DNA of 64,000 nt from Bradyrhizobium sp. 141 (GCF_023074055.1 NZ_JADPKR010000058.1:62001-126000), one strand, 5' to 3'; positions 43,403 through 51,785 are shown, numbered from the stretch's first letter. The notes: generated by a model from the letters alone, not told the origin. Made by a program: numbers and translations.

Positions 43403-43615
43403 CTTTTTGCATCCTTATGGTCAGTCCAAAGGTCGTCCCGACAAACAAAAAGTCGGAAAACAACCCCATGCACAGTAGCGGTATTATCGGCGGGGCGACT
43501 AACCCCAACGGCTTGTTGCATATTCTGGAATGGAGATGTGGCGGCGCGGTGACACCGATACCCCGGGATGTCGGATTGGCGCACTTTGCGCGCCGTCCGG
43601 AAGCACGGCCTAAGC

Positions 43616-44899
43616 CTAAGCCTTGGCCTTCTCCGCCTCCACCGCCTGCCAACCAATGTCGCGGCGGCAGAAGCCTTCGGGCCAGCTGATGCGGTCGACG
43701 GCCTGGTAGGCGCGGCCTTGCGCCTCCGTCACGGTCTTGCCCAGCGCGCAGACATTGAGCACGCGGCCGCCATTGGCCAGGATCGCACCATCCTTCGCCA
43801 CCGTGCCGGCGTGGAAGATCTCGACGGTGTCCACCTTCGCGGCCTCCTCTAGCCCGCCGATGCGCGTGCCTTTCTGGTAGTCGCCGGGATAGCCCTTCGC
43901 GGCCATCACCACGGTGAGCGCGGATTCCGGATGCCAGCGCAGATCGAAGTTCTTCAATTGCCCGTCGCAGGCGGCGAGGAACGCCGGCACGATGTCGGAC
44001 ATCATGCGCAGCATCAGGACCTGGCACTCGGGGTCGCCGAAACGCACGTTGAACTCGAACAGCTTTGGACCCTGCGTCGTCAGCATGATCCCGGCATAGA
44101 GAATGCCGCGGAACGGCGTGCCGCGCTGTTTCATGCCGGCCACCGTCGGCAAAATGATCTTCGCCATGATCGCGTCGTGGATCGCTGATGTCACCAGCGG
44201 CGTCGGCGAATAGGCACCCATGCCGCCGGTGTTCGGGCCGACGTCGTGGTCGAACACCCGCTTGTGGTCCTGGGCCGAGGCGAGCGGAATGGCCGTGTCG
44301 CCGTCGCAGAGCGCGAAGAAGCTGATCTCGCGGCCCGGCAGAAACTCCTCGATCACGACCTCGGCGCCGGCTTCGCCGAAGGCGCCCTCGAACATCATGG
44401 CGATGGCGTCCTCGGCCTCGCGCACGGTCTTGGCGACGACGACGCCCTTGCCGGCGGCGAGCCCATCGGCCTTCACGACGATCGGCGCACCCTGGCTGTT
44501 GACGTAGTCGCGGGCATCCCCGGCATTGGTGAAGCGCTTGTAGGCGCCGGTGGGAATACCGAACTCGGTGCACAGCGCCTTGGTAAAGCCCTTGGAGCTC
44601 TCGAGTTGGGCAGGGATCTTGCTCGGACCGAACGCCTTGATGCCGGCGGCCGCGAGGTCGTCGACGATGCCGGCCGCCAGCGGTGTCTCCGGGCCGACCA
44701 CCACCAGCTCGACCGCATTCATCTTGCAGAAATCGATCACCGCGGCGTGGTCGGCGACGTCGAGCGCCACGCATTCCGCCTCCCGCGCGATGCCGGCATT
44801 GCCGGGCGCGCACCAGAATTTGGTCACCAGGGGCGAGGCCGCGATTTTCCATGCCAGCGCATGTTCGCGGCCGCCGGAACCGAGCAGGAGAATGTGCAT
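43616..44899 (-). CDS. purD: Phosphoribosylamine--glycine ligase
   Basis: 427-aa ATP-grasp enzyme of purine synthesis. The start MHILLLGSGGREHALAWKIA at 44899 is canonical; ATP-grasp blocks ADGLAAGKGVVVAK and GPNTGGMGAYSPTP, and the metal-binding FNVRFGDPECQ, are clear. Upstream, a 740-bp low-information region leads into the accessory three-gene island. Confidence 0.96.
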   Translation of the reverse strand: MHILLLGSGGREHALAWKIAASPLVTKFWCAPGNAGIAREAECVALDVADHAAVIDFCKMNAVELVVVGPETPLAAGIVDDLAAAGIKAFGPSKIPAQLESSKGFTKALCTEFGIPTGAYKRFTNAGDARDYVNSQGAPIVVKADGLAAGKGVVVAKTVREAEDAIAMMFEGAFGEAGAEVVIEEFLPGREISFFALCDGDTAIPLASAQDHKRVFDHDVGPNTGGMGAYSPTPLVTSAIHDAIMAKIILPTVAGMKQRGTPFRGILYAGIMLTTQGPKLFEFNVRFGDPECQVLMLRMMSDIVPAFLAACDGQLKNFDLRWHPESALTVVMAAKGYPGDYQKGTRIGGLEEAAKVDTVEIFHAGTVAKDGAILANGGRVLNVCALGKTVTEAQGRAYQAVDRISWPEGFCRRDIGWQAVEAEKAKA

Positions 44900-45636
44900 C
44901 GAGGGCTCAGAATGAGGGGTTTTGCTGGGGGCGGAGGTCGCACGAATCGGGGTGGGGCTCAAGGGGAAACGGCCGAACTCCCCCGTCATTCCGGGGCTCG
45001 CGCCTTGGGCCTGGGCCGACATTCATCGGGCCATGCGCAGACTAGTCGGTGACGCTCCGGAAGCTGCCCCGGCTCTCCGCGGAACCACGAACACTGCGGA
45101 ATATGGACGGATAGGTTTTATACAGGACCAGACGTGGCCATTCGCATACGCTCCAGCGCCACCTCCGTCAGATACTCCCGGGGCACGCGGGCCGGCGTTC
45201 GGGCTGCGCTTGAGTGTAGCTGTTCTCTTATCACTAGCTGGGCGGGATCGCGGAGCTGGGCTTAGGCCAAGGTGTTCGGCCTCCTCGCAGAAGAACTGTT
45301 CGCGTACCTGCCGATTTACGAACAGAGCAAAGGGCGACTTTGGACTACCCTCACCGCTCCCTGCGCTGTCGCAATGGGCCCCCTTGTATCCCGGGGGCCT
45401 CTATCGAAAACCAGGACACCCACCAGTTTTGAAACTGAGCTTAAAGGGCTGCGGCCGCCGCCCAGCTGGCGTCAGCACCCCGGAGCAGCTCTCATCATGG
45501 GTCTGCGCTAAAGCGGCATGATGCAGCGCGGTCTACTGGGCATCACTGACCGACGATCAGTTGTGTTCGCCTTCATGAAAGTTGCTTCGACCCGTGTCCG
45601 CATATAGTGGTTGTTCGCAAGCAAGCTGGAAATCGC
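44900..45636. other. 737-bp gap with no convincing gene
   Basis: Between the purD start and the first island gene. Open frames here (for example 45272-45511 on the plus strand) show no domain, signal or ribosome site. On the minus strand a short open stretch around 45134-45200 ends REYLTEVALERMRMATSGPV and might be the tail of a decayed gene, but there is no head. Composition falls from core-like to lower GC toward the right, so the island's left edge is probably inside this gap. No direct repeat or integrase was seen. Confidence 0.4.
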
Positions 45637-46776
45637 ATGAAACGAACCGATAGGGATGTCCCGGACGAAGCTCTCCTCGCTTCTGTGGCCGCGCATTCGC
45701 TGGGGAAGCTCCCCGTCCTTTCTGCGGAACAGTTTCAAGCGCTATGTCGCGACATGCAGGGCGCTTTTCCAGACTTGGTACAAAGAAGCCTTAATGGCGT
45801 AGTCGAACATGGCGGTGCTGCTACGAGTTCTTCTTCGCGGGCCGAATTCGACATTTGCGGTCCTGAGCCCAGTCCCGTGGACTTTGACTGGCGGTTTGAT
45901 CAGCGAACGGCACTTCGTTTGGCAGAGACCCTGATAGGACGAAGCAATCGTGAAATTCTCTGCGTTGGCGCACCAACGGTTTACGGTGCAATCCGATCGC
46001 TCGGAGGAAAAGGCTTTCTGGTAGACCGCAACCCATTGCTCGCCAGAAATCTCGCTCCCGGAACATATTGTATCGCAGACGTCTCGACCGAAGAGATGCT
46101 GGACCTGCAATTCGGCCACAAGTTTGATGCGGCTATAATCGATCCGCCGTGGCATCCGGAGGCTTACGGGCTTTGGCTTGCGCGTACGCAGCCATTGTTG
46201 CGCGCTGGTGCCGAAATATTTGTGACGATGTTCCGTGGGTTCACTCGGCCGGGAGCGCTGGAAGAACGGGCTCAGTTGCTTGAGCGCTTTGAAAAGCTTG
46301 GCCGTGTTAGTGGCGTGCCATTCGAAGCAGTGTATTCAACTCCTCCGTTCGAACAGGAAGTGTTGCTCCGTCTCGGGCTCCCAAATTTGCCGAGCTGGCG
46401 GGCCGCAGATATCTACAAAATCACCCTGCATCGGCAACCGGAGCTCTCGGTCTTCGACCCGGTCGAATGGCCTACGCATAAGTGGAAGCGCTATAGTTTT
46501 GATGGTCAGATCATTGCCGTGCAGGATATCCCGGATGACGAAGGAAAAATCCAAGTCTCAAGCGAATTTCCATCATGCATCAAAACTGTGAGCCAGCGTG
46601 ATCCAGCGCGGTCGCTTTACACAGTATGGACCTCAAGAAGTTACGCTGCAGTTGTCAGAGGTACGAAGAGGCTCGCTGCGATCCTCGAAAGATCAGGGGA
46701 AGTCCCGGTTGAGCAATCCGACCTACAGGCCGCGTCCCAGCTTGCAAGAGACTTAGGTTTTCAATTCCGGAGATAG
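45637..46776 (+). CDS. Rossmann methyltransferase-like protein with DPPW motif
   Basis: 379 aa, not a family I can name. The middle has an order like N6-adenine/lysine methyltransferases of the EEF1AKMT1/N6-MTase type: REILCVGAPTVYGAIRSLGG (residues 106-124; the usual GxG loop is replaced by GAPTVY), the acidic VDRN (Asp130), then AAIIDPPWHPEAY with DPPW at 169-172. Residues 1-85 and 240-379 match nothing I know. The GxG loss may mean altered SAM binding. GGA lies just before the ATG at 45637. First gene of a lower-GC trio; the phosphoesterase gene starts 2 bases after its stop. Likely partner of the nuclease two genes on. Confidence 0.75.
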   Translation: MKRTDRDVPDEALLASVAAHSLGKLPVLSAEQFQALCRDMQGAFPDLVQRSLNGVVEHGGAATSSSSRAEFDICGPEPSPVDFDWRFDQRTALRLAETLIGRSNREILCVGAPTVYGAIRSLGGKGFLVDRNPLLARNLAPGTYCIADVSTEEMLDLQFGHKFDAAIIDPPWHPEAYGLWLARTQPLLRAGAEIFVTMFRGFTRPGALEERAQLLERFEKLGRVSGVPFEAVYSTPPFEQEVLLRLGLPNLPSWRAADIYKITLHRQPELSVFDPVEWPTHKWKRYSFDGQIIAVQDIPDDEGKIQVSSEFPSCIKTVSQRDPARSLYTVWTSRSYAAVVRGTKRLAAILERSGEVPVEQSDLQAASQLARDLGFQFRR

Positions 46777-46778
46777 CC

Positions 46779-48176
46779 GTGCCCGATACTTGCGTCCTGC
46801 GCTTTCGTGACATTGAAGGTGATGAAACCGTCCAAAAGCACCGGCAGCTAATAAGTGCGTCCGGCTCTGTATGGTGGGGGTGGTGGAAGAAGCTCGCCGA
46901 GCCTGATCGTTGGCGGGAGATAGAAGAGCTGCAAGGGAAGGCTCGCAAGGAAGCGCTTTCGGTTGGATTGTTTGATTATTCCACTGCGAGTTTCTTTGTC
47001 GCCAACATGGTCGATTGCGTAGGGACAAAGGGTGAGAGGGTGTTGTCGCCGGATGCGCGGCAGACGCCTAAGTATGCTTCCGAGAAGCGTTGCCCTGCTT
47101 GGTTTCGGTTCGCGGCGATTGAGGAAATTACGGCCGCAGAATTTGAAGAGCGCTTTGGTCCGCCTCCAAGTGGAGATGGTACATTCTTCCCCATCTGGAG
47201 AGACCGTTCGCGGGCGTCTCTAAAACTTTCTGACCCGATCAAAGCAAGCCGACCGTCGATATTGCATCTGTCCGACATACACTTCGGGACGGATTTCGGT
47301 TTCCCGCAACGGTCTGGGCCCGGCCAGACACCATTGCTCGACGTTATTGAGCGTGACTTGAGGGACGATCCTCCCGGCTTAATCGTCGTTTCGGGGGACA
47401 TCACAAGTCGAGCCGATGCTAATGTTTTGCAAAACGAGGGGTTGCGGTTTCTTAGGGCGCTCTCCGATGCTCTGAAGGTGCCTAAGGAGTGCTTCGTTAT
47501 CGTTCCAGGAAATCATGACATTGCTCTTCAGAATTATGCTCCGACGGATTATTCGCACGAAGCAGCATACAATTTGTTCACCAAGGAGTTCTTCGGGCGT
47601 GAGATGAAGTGCCCGGAGTTGCGGAGATTTGGATTTCCTAACGGGCGGTCGGTTGAGCTTCTGGCTATGAACTCCGTGCGCTTGCGGCACAAGGCCGAGA
47701 GCCAATTTGGCTATGTCCAGTGGCGCTTGTACGATGACGCCCTTCGGCTCACCGAAAGAAATCCGGACGATTTCCGCATTGCGGTTCTGCATCACCACCT
47801 CATTCCAGCCTCACGGGAAGAGCGGACCGATCCGAACTATAAAGAGGCTGCAATAAGCGTGACGCTGGATGCGGGCGCAGTTGTGGAAGGCCTGCAATCT
47901 AACGGGTTTAAGCTGGCCCTGCATGGTCATCAGCATGTGCCTGCCATTGCGCGAATTGATCGCGGTTCTCCGGTCGGTGGCAAGGTAAAGCTATCTGAGG
48001 ATGGCGGGATGGTCGTTCTCGCCGCGGGAAGTGCGGGCGCAACTCGTCTGTCGGATGAGATGCGAGATAATTCCTACAATGTCATTAGGCTTCTGGATAA
48101 GGGTTACTCGGTAGAAGCGAAGCGTTTTAATCCCGCCAAAGCTCCTGAAATCCTGTTTCAGTCTAAATTCGATTGA
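46779..48176 (+). CDS. Calcineurin-type metallophosphoesterase with novel N-terminal module
   Basis: 465 aa, GTG start with GGAG 7 bases upstream. Residues 160-390 are a complete metallophosphoesterase: D166-x-H168 (ILHLSDIHFG), GD207 (VVSGDIT), GNHD 244-247, HHH 338-340, and GHQH 383-386, so two metals and activity are expected. Residues 1-150 form a separate module with VWWGWWKK (31-38) and later PAWFRFAAIEEI. Proteins with that aromatic motif seem familiar from conflict-system contexts, but I cannot name the domain. Substrate may be a nucleic acid or a nucleotide. Translationally tight with gene upstream. Confidence 0.85.
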   Translation: MPDTCVLRFRDIEGDETVQKHRQLISASGSVWWGWWKKLAEPDRWREIEELQGKARKEALSVGLFDYSTASFFVANMVDCVGTKGERVLSPDARQTPKYASEKRCPAWFRFAAIEEITAAEFEERFGPPPSGDGTFFPIWRDRSRASLKLSDPIKASRPSILHLSDIHFGTDFGFPQRSGPGQTPLLDVIERDLRDDPPGLIVVSGDITSRADANVLQNEGLRFLRALSDALKVPKECFVIVPGNHDIALQNYAPTDYSHEAAYNLFTKEFFGREMKCPELRRFGFPNGRSVELLAMNSVRLRHKAESQFGYVQWRLYDDALRLTERNPDDFRIAVLHHHLIPASREERTDPNYKEAAISVTLDAGAVVEGLQSNGFKLALHGHQHVPAIARIDRGSPVGGKVKLSEDGGMVVLAAGSAGATRLSDEMRDNSYNVIRLLDKGYSVEAKRFNPAKAPEILFQSKFD

Positions 48177-48218
48177 CGTACCGAAGCGTGACGTAACCTT
48201 CCGGCAAAGCGCAACACC

Positions 48219-49079
48219 ATGGCTACGATCCGAAGTCTTGATATGATGACAGTCGATGACCTCTTCATCAAGGATGGCTATGTACTCAATTTTTCCGACG
48301 CTACATTCGCGCGGTTCTTTGCGGAAGAGTTGAACGTAAATATCAACGCTGAGAAATACTACGCGGAGGGCGGCTCGAAGGGTAAGCGCCTGCGTTACTT
48401 TTTTCGGACCGAAGACAACGCATTGGCGATAAAGGCGCTCAAGGCTCTTTGGAATTATCGTGAGATGCTGCGTACCCGCGCAGGTGAGGAAGAAAAGTTG
48501 CCGAATGCGCAGCCTCGCTTTTTGGAGTTGTTGGCTCGCCTCGGTGATGTTCCCGCGCCAATCAAGCCGCAGCCGGGCGCAAGTGGAGCGATTGATTGCG
48601 TGCGCTACGTTGAGCTTCAAACTGAGCTAGTGGCGCTCGGTGCGATGTCAGCGCAAGCGCGGGGCTTTGGGTTCGAAAAGTATCTAAAGAGGCTCTTCGA
48701 TGTCTTTGGTTTAGAGGCGCGTTCAGCATTTCGCCTCGGGGGTGAGCAGATAGACGGCAGCTTTCTCCTTGGCGAAGAAACCTACCTTCTAGAAGCAAAG
48801 TGGCAGAACGAGCGGACAGGAATTGGAGACCTGCACGCGTTTCACGGCAAGGTGGAGCAGAAAGCTGCTTGGGCGCGTGGTCTTTTCATAAGCTATATTG
48901 GATTTTCGGATCAGGCTCTCCAAGCGTTCGGCAGAGGCAAGCGGGTGATTTGCCTCGACGGCGCTGACTTGGCTGAAGCTTTCAGTAGAGAGTTGGCACT
49001 TTCGGAAGTGCTAAGTCGCAAAGTCAGGCGGGCAGCCGAGACCGGCGTAGCATTCGTTCGAGTCAGAGACCTGTTCTAA
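48219..49079 (+). CDS. Mrr-like PD-(D/E)XK nuclease with N-terminal defence-type module
   Basis: 286 aa. Residues 150-255 form a restriction-endonuclease fold: Glu153 (GFGFEKYLKRLF), GEQIDG with Asp179, then LLEAKW with Glu192-x-Lys194, and RGLFISYIGFS. The catalytic set is complete. Residues 10-85 (FIKDGYVLNFSDATFARFFA, SKGKRLRYFFRTEDNAL, LKALWNYRE) match a small helical module I associate with AbiJ-type N-terminal domains of predicted defence effectors; that assignment is from memory. The gene is 42 bp after the phosphoesterase, with no clear ribosome site. It is likely the toxic effector of the island. Confidence 0.82.
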   Translation: MATIRSLDMMTVDDLFIKDGYVLNFSDATFARFFAEELNVNINAEKYYAEGGSKGKRLRYFFRTEDNALAIKALKALWNYREMLRTRAGEEEKLPNAQPRFLELLARLGDVPAPIKPQPGASGAIDCVRYVELQTELVALGAMSAQARGFGFEKYLKRLFDVFGLEARSAFRLGGEQIDGSFLLGEETYLLEAKWQNERTGIGDLHAFHGKVEQKAAWARGLFISYIGFSDQALQAFGRGKRVICLDGADLAEAFSRELALSEVLSRKVRRAAETGVAFVRVRDLF

Positions 49080-49200
49080 CTGACGCGCAATTTTCCAAGG
49101 ACGCAGGACCACCGCGCGATGGGCGACGCCTTGAGTTGAAAGGACGTTGATAGCGAGGCTTGGCAGTCCCCCCCAAACTATACTAGCCTTGCCGATAGGC

Positions 49201-49500
49201 CTAAACCTGCCTCCCCGCAATGATCTCCTGCAACGTCGCGACATGCCGCGCGAAGGCGGCGCGGCCGGCTGCGGTCGCGGTGACCGTGGTCTGCGGCTTT
49301 TTGCCGACGAAGGCTTTCTCCACGGACACATATCCCGCTTTGGCCAACGTCTCGATATGCGCGCCGAGATTGCCGTCGGTCGCCCCGGTCAGCTTCTTCA
49401 GCCGCGCGAAGTCCAGGCCGACCTGCAGCGGCAGCGCGTTCAGCGCCGCCATGATCTTCAGCCGCAGCGGCTGGTGGATGATGTCGTCGAGCTCAGCCAC
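49201..49500 (-). CDS. Winged-helix regulator (HTH_34/ArsR-like)
   Basis: 99-aa winged helix with GTG start at 49500. LDDIIHQPLRLKIMAALNAL, FARLKKLTGATDGNLGAHIE and the wing GYVSVEKAFVGKKPQTTVTA define the domain; GRAAFARHVATLQEII is the C-terminal dimer helix. Begins 2 bases after the stop of the membrane protein gene, so it is the last gene of a leftward operon. It may bind the inverted repeat at the operon promoter (51750-51776); that is inference. Confidence 0.88.
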   Translation of the reverse strand: MAELDDIIHQPLRLKIMAALNALPLQVGLDFARLKKLTGATDGNLGAHIETLAKAGYVSVEKAFVGKKPQTTVTATAAGRAAFARHVATLQEIIAGRQV

Positions 49501-49502
49501 GC

Positions 49503-50093
49503 CTAGCCCCGCCGCATCCGGAAGCCACCGACGATGAGCGCGCCGCCATTGACGGCCGCCATCCACGGCAACAGCGGTACCCCCGGGATGGAGAAATATC
49601 CGATCAGCGTCAGCGCGATGACGGCCGCACCGAGCGCCGGGAAGGCGTAGCCGAACCGGACCGTCGCCATCATGTACAACAGCGTGATGTAGATCAGCCA
49701 AAACACCGTCTGCTGCCGCGGCGAGAACCTGCCAAGATAGCAGAACAGGACGCCGAAAGCGACGATGAGCAGGAGCGCCAGCAGATTGCGGCTGTCGAAC
49801 AGGCGGATGCCCTTTCTCGACAGATGATAGATGCCGAAAGCAACGAGGCCGAGGGCCGAGACGGTGTACAGCGCAAACCAGAAATAGAGCCCGTCGTTCA
49901 CCACAAACCAGCTGTTCCAGTAATAGGCCCCGTAGCGCGGCCAGAACCAGATCAGGAGGTCGTCGGCAAACGGCAGCACGGCCCACATCAGCAGAACGAG
50001 ACCGGAGACCAGGTAGATCTGCGACCGCGGTTCGCGGCGGCCGGTCTTCTCACGGTCGTTCAGCGCGCCGGAAGCCTGCTTGCCGTCGATCAC
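49503..50093 (-). CDS. Multi-pass membrane protein, paralogue of the next gene
   Basis: 196 aa, GTG start with AAGGAG about 8 bases upstream. Polar 25-residue N-terminus then about five membrane helices (QIYLVSGLVLLMWAVLPFAD, GLYFWFALYTVSALGLVAFG, LLALLLIVAFGVLFCYL, LIYITLLYMMATVRFGYAF, ALGAAVIALTLIGYF) and a final helix ending GGALIVGGFRMRRG. It shares length, layout, the MID-K-AS-AL start and the WM-A-VNGG-LI-GG ending with the protein at 50159-50713, so they are tandem paralogues. Function unknown. Confidence 0.82.
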   Translation of the reverse strand: MIDGKQASGALNDREKTGRREPRSQIYLVSGLVLLMWAVLPFADDLLIWFWPRYGAYYWNSWFVVNDGLYFWFALYTVSALGLVAFGIYHLSRKGIRLFDSRNLLALLLIVAFGVLFCYLGRFSPRQQTVFWLIYITLLYMMATVRFGYAFPALGAAVIALTLIGYFSIPGVPLLPWMAAVNGGALIVGGFRMRRG

Positions 50094-50158
50094 GTGAGCG
50101 CTCCTTCTTGGACAATGGGTGCAGCCGGGTGCATGATGGCGTGGAGCTCAGGCATTCG

Positions 50159-50713
50159 CTAGATCCGCCGCATCCAGAGCCCGCCGAGGATCAGGCCGCC
50201 GCCGTTGACGAAGGCCATCCACAGTGGGAACGCCTCGCCGATATAGAAGAAACCAAATAGCGTCAGCGCGGTAATGCCGAGGCCGATCGCAACGAAGGCG
50301 TAGCCGAACCAGAGGCCGGCGAGTGTGTAGAACAACATGAAATAGATCGGCCAGAACGTTCCCAACTGGCGTGGACCGAAATGACCGACAACGTTGGTCA
50401 CGAGATAGCCGAACGCGAAGAACATGGCGAATATCAGGAACAACCTGATGCCAACACCGGCGCCGAAGGGGTGATCTGACGGATTGAACACGCGAAGTGC
50501 AATCAGACCGCCGACGCCCAGAACGTCCACCGCAACCCAGGCATAGACCGCGTAGACCGGCCAAAGCCAGGTCACGAGATTGGCTGCGAACACCAGGACG
50601 CCCCACCACACCGCGGCGACGCTCGCGAGCTGATAGAGTTGCGATCGCTTCACGCGCTGGACGATGTCGTCGATATCGGCCAGCGCTGCGGACGCCTCCT
50701 TGCTGTCGATCAT
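50159..50713 (-). CDS. Multi-pass membrane protein, paralogue of the preceding gene
   Basis: 184 aa with five or six membrane helices (LASVAAVWWGVLVFAANLVT, LFLIFAMFFAFGYLV, WPIYFMLFYTLAGLWFGYAF, AIGLGITALTLFGFF, MAFVNGGGLILGGLWMRRI). The ATG overlaps the hydrolase stop (ATGA), so it is translated after the hydrolase. It resembles the product of 49503-50093 end to end. Both end in GL/FRMRR-type basic tails. No family recognised. Confidence 0.85.
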   Translation of the reverse strand: MIDSKEASAALADIDDIVQRVKRSQLYQLASVAAVWWGVLVFAANLVTWLWPVYAVYAWVAVDVLGVGGLIALRVFNPSDHPFGAGVGIRLFLIFAMFFAFGYLVTNVVGHFGPRQLGTFWPIYFMLFYTLAGLWFGYAFVAIGLGITALTLFGFFYIGEAFPLWMAFVNGGGLILGGLWMRRI

Positions 50714-51720
50714 GATTGCCCTGCCCCGCGCGTTGCCACATCCTCGGCGATGACCGAGATCGCCTTGGCCTGGGTCACGATGCCCATGTGGTTGATGCCG
50801 TCAATGATCTTGACGTCGATCGACGGCTTCACCGCCTGCACGGTCTGCGCATATTTGTCCGAGATCATCATCTCGTCCTCGGAACCGCCGAAGATGGTGA
50901 TCGGACGGGTGGTTGCCGGAAGATCGACGCGATAGCCGCGCGTCGCAAAGTTGCGCATCAGGCGATCGGAATAGGTGGCGGTGAGGTACTTCGCCGAGGT
51001 CGCCGGCACCGCAAAGGCGAGCACCGGAAGCTGCGCGCAGCAGTCGATGCCAAGCTTGCGCAGCGCCGCCAGTCCCAGGAAGCGCGGAATGTCGGCACTG
51101 ACCCAACCACCGTTGCTCGGCCTGTTGGTCGGCGCGTCATAGCCGAGATAGGGCGCGAGCAGCACGGTGCGCACGAACATGTCCTGCATGATCGGCGTGG
51201 CAGCGACGCGCAGCGAGAAGCCGGCGCCGGCGGAATGACCGATCAGGGTGAGCGGTAGGTCCGGCGCGGTCTTGCGCAAATGGGCGACGAAATCGACGAG
51301 ATCGTCCTCGAGCTGGCCGACATAGCCGATATCGCCGCGGGTGCCGGAGCCGCCATGCCCACGGATGTCGAGCGCCCAGGTCTCCACGCCGCGCGAGGCG
51401 ATCGCGTGGGTCAGCGCATGGTTGACGGTGCCGCTGGAGCCGGACGAGCCATGGATGAAGATCGCACCCCGGCCTGCCGCCGGGCCGTTCGGCGCGTAGT
51501 GGCGATAACCGATCCAGGTGCCGTCGCGCGCCTGGAAACGCTCGAGCGGGGGCAGCGTGGACCAGTCGATGCCTTTGGTGGAGTCGGAGACCGATCGCAT
51601 TTCAGGCGGCCGCTCCAGCGGCGTGGCGATCATTGCGACCAGGATCAGCGCCACGCCGCCGACCGCACACAGCGCCCATTTCAGGCCGTTCAAAACACCG
51701 CGCAGCAAACGGAACGCCAT
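50710..51720 (-). CDS. Membrane-anchored alpha/beta hydrolase
   Basis: 336 aa. An N-terminal helix (about 10-33) anchors it; the catalytic domain outside has the nucleophile elbow LIGHSAGAG (Ser in GHSAG), an oxyanion-loop HGSSGSSGT, an acid in GGSEDEMM and the His in GINHMGIVT. It resembles a lysophospholipase/monoglyceride lipase. First gene of the operon that continues through the two membrane proteins to the winged-helix regulator. Promoter and inverted repeat lie 30-65 bp upstream. Confidence 0.88.
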   Translation of the reverse strand: MAFRLLRGVLNGLKWALCAVGGVALILVAMIATPLERPPEMRSVSDSTKGIDWSTLPPLERFQARDGTWIGYRHYAPNGPAAGRGAIFIHGSSGSSGTVNHALTHAIASRGVETWALDIRGHGGSGTRGDIGYVGQLEDDLVDFVAHLRKTAPDLPLTLIGHSAGAGFSLRVAATPIMQDMFVRTVLLAPYLGYDAPTNRPSNGGWVSADIPRFLGLAALRKLGIDCCAQLPVLAFAVPATSAKYLTATYSDRLMRNFATRGYRVDLPATTRPITIFGGSEDEMMISDKYAQTVQAVKPSIDVKIIDGINHMGIVTQAKAISVIAEDVATRGAGQS

Positions 51721-51749
51721 GGTTCATCCCCTCAAACTCATCAATCAAT

Positions 51750-51785
51750 AGAGAACTCTATATAACAGAGTTCTCTGTTGATCAA
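51750..51785 (-). promoter_or_regulatory. Promoter with overlapping operator-like inverted repeat
   Basis: Perfect 10-bp inverted repeat AGAGAACTCT (51750-51759) and AGAGTTCTCT (51767-51776), extended imperfectly by CAAT/GTTG. On the minus strand it overlies a sigma-70-like promoter: -35 TTGATC (51785-51780), 17-base spacer, -10 TATAGA (51762-51757). It faces the hydrolase operon. The repeat covers the spacer and -10, as a repressor site would. Confidence 0.6.

Noticed and set aside
45272..45511. 79-codon plus-strand frame
   Set aside because: No recognisable domain or ribosome site; kept as part of the unexplained gap.
44922..45521. 200-codon plus-strand frame in the gap before the island
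   Set aside because: No family, no ribosome site, Pro/Arg/Ala bias typical of a chance frame in high-GC DNA.
44900..49200. tRNA or integrase at the island borders
   Set aside because: No cloverleaf, att-like direct repeat or recombinase could be seen in the borders.
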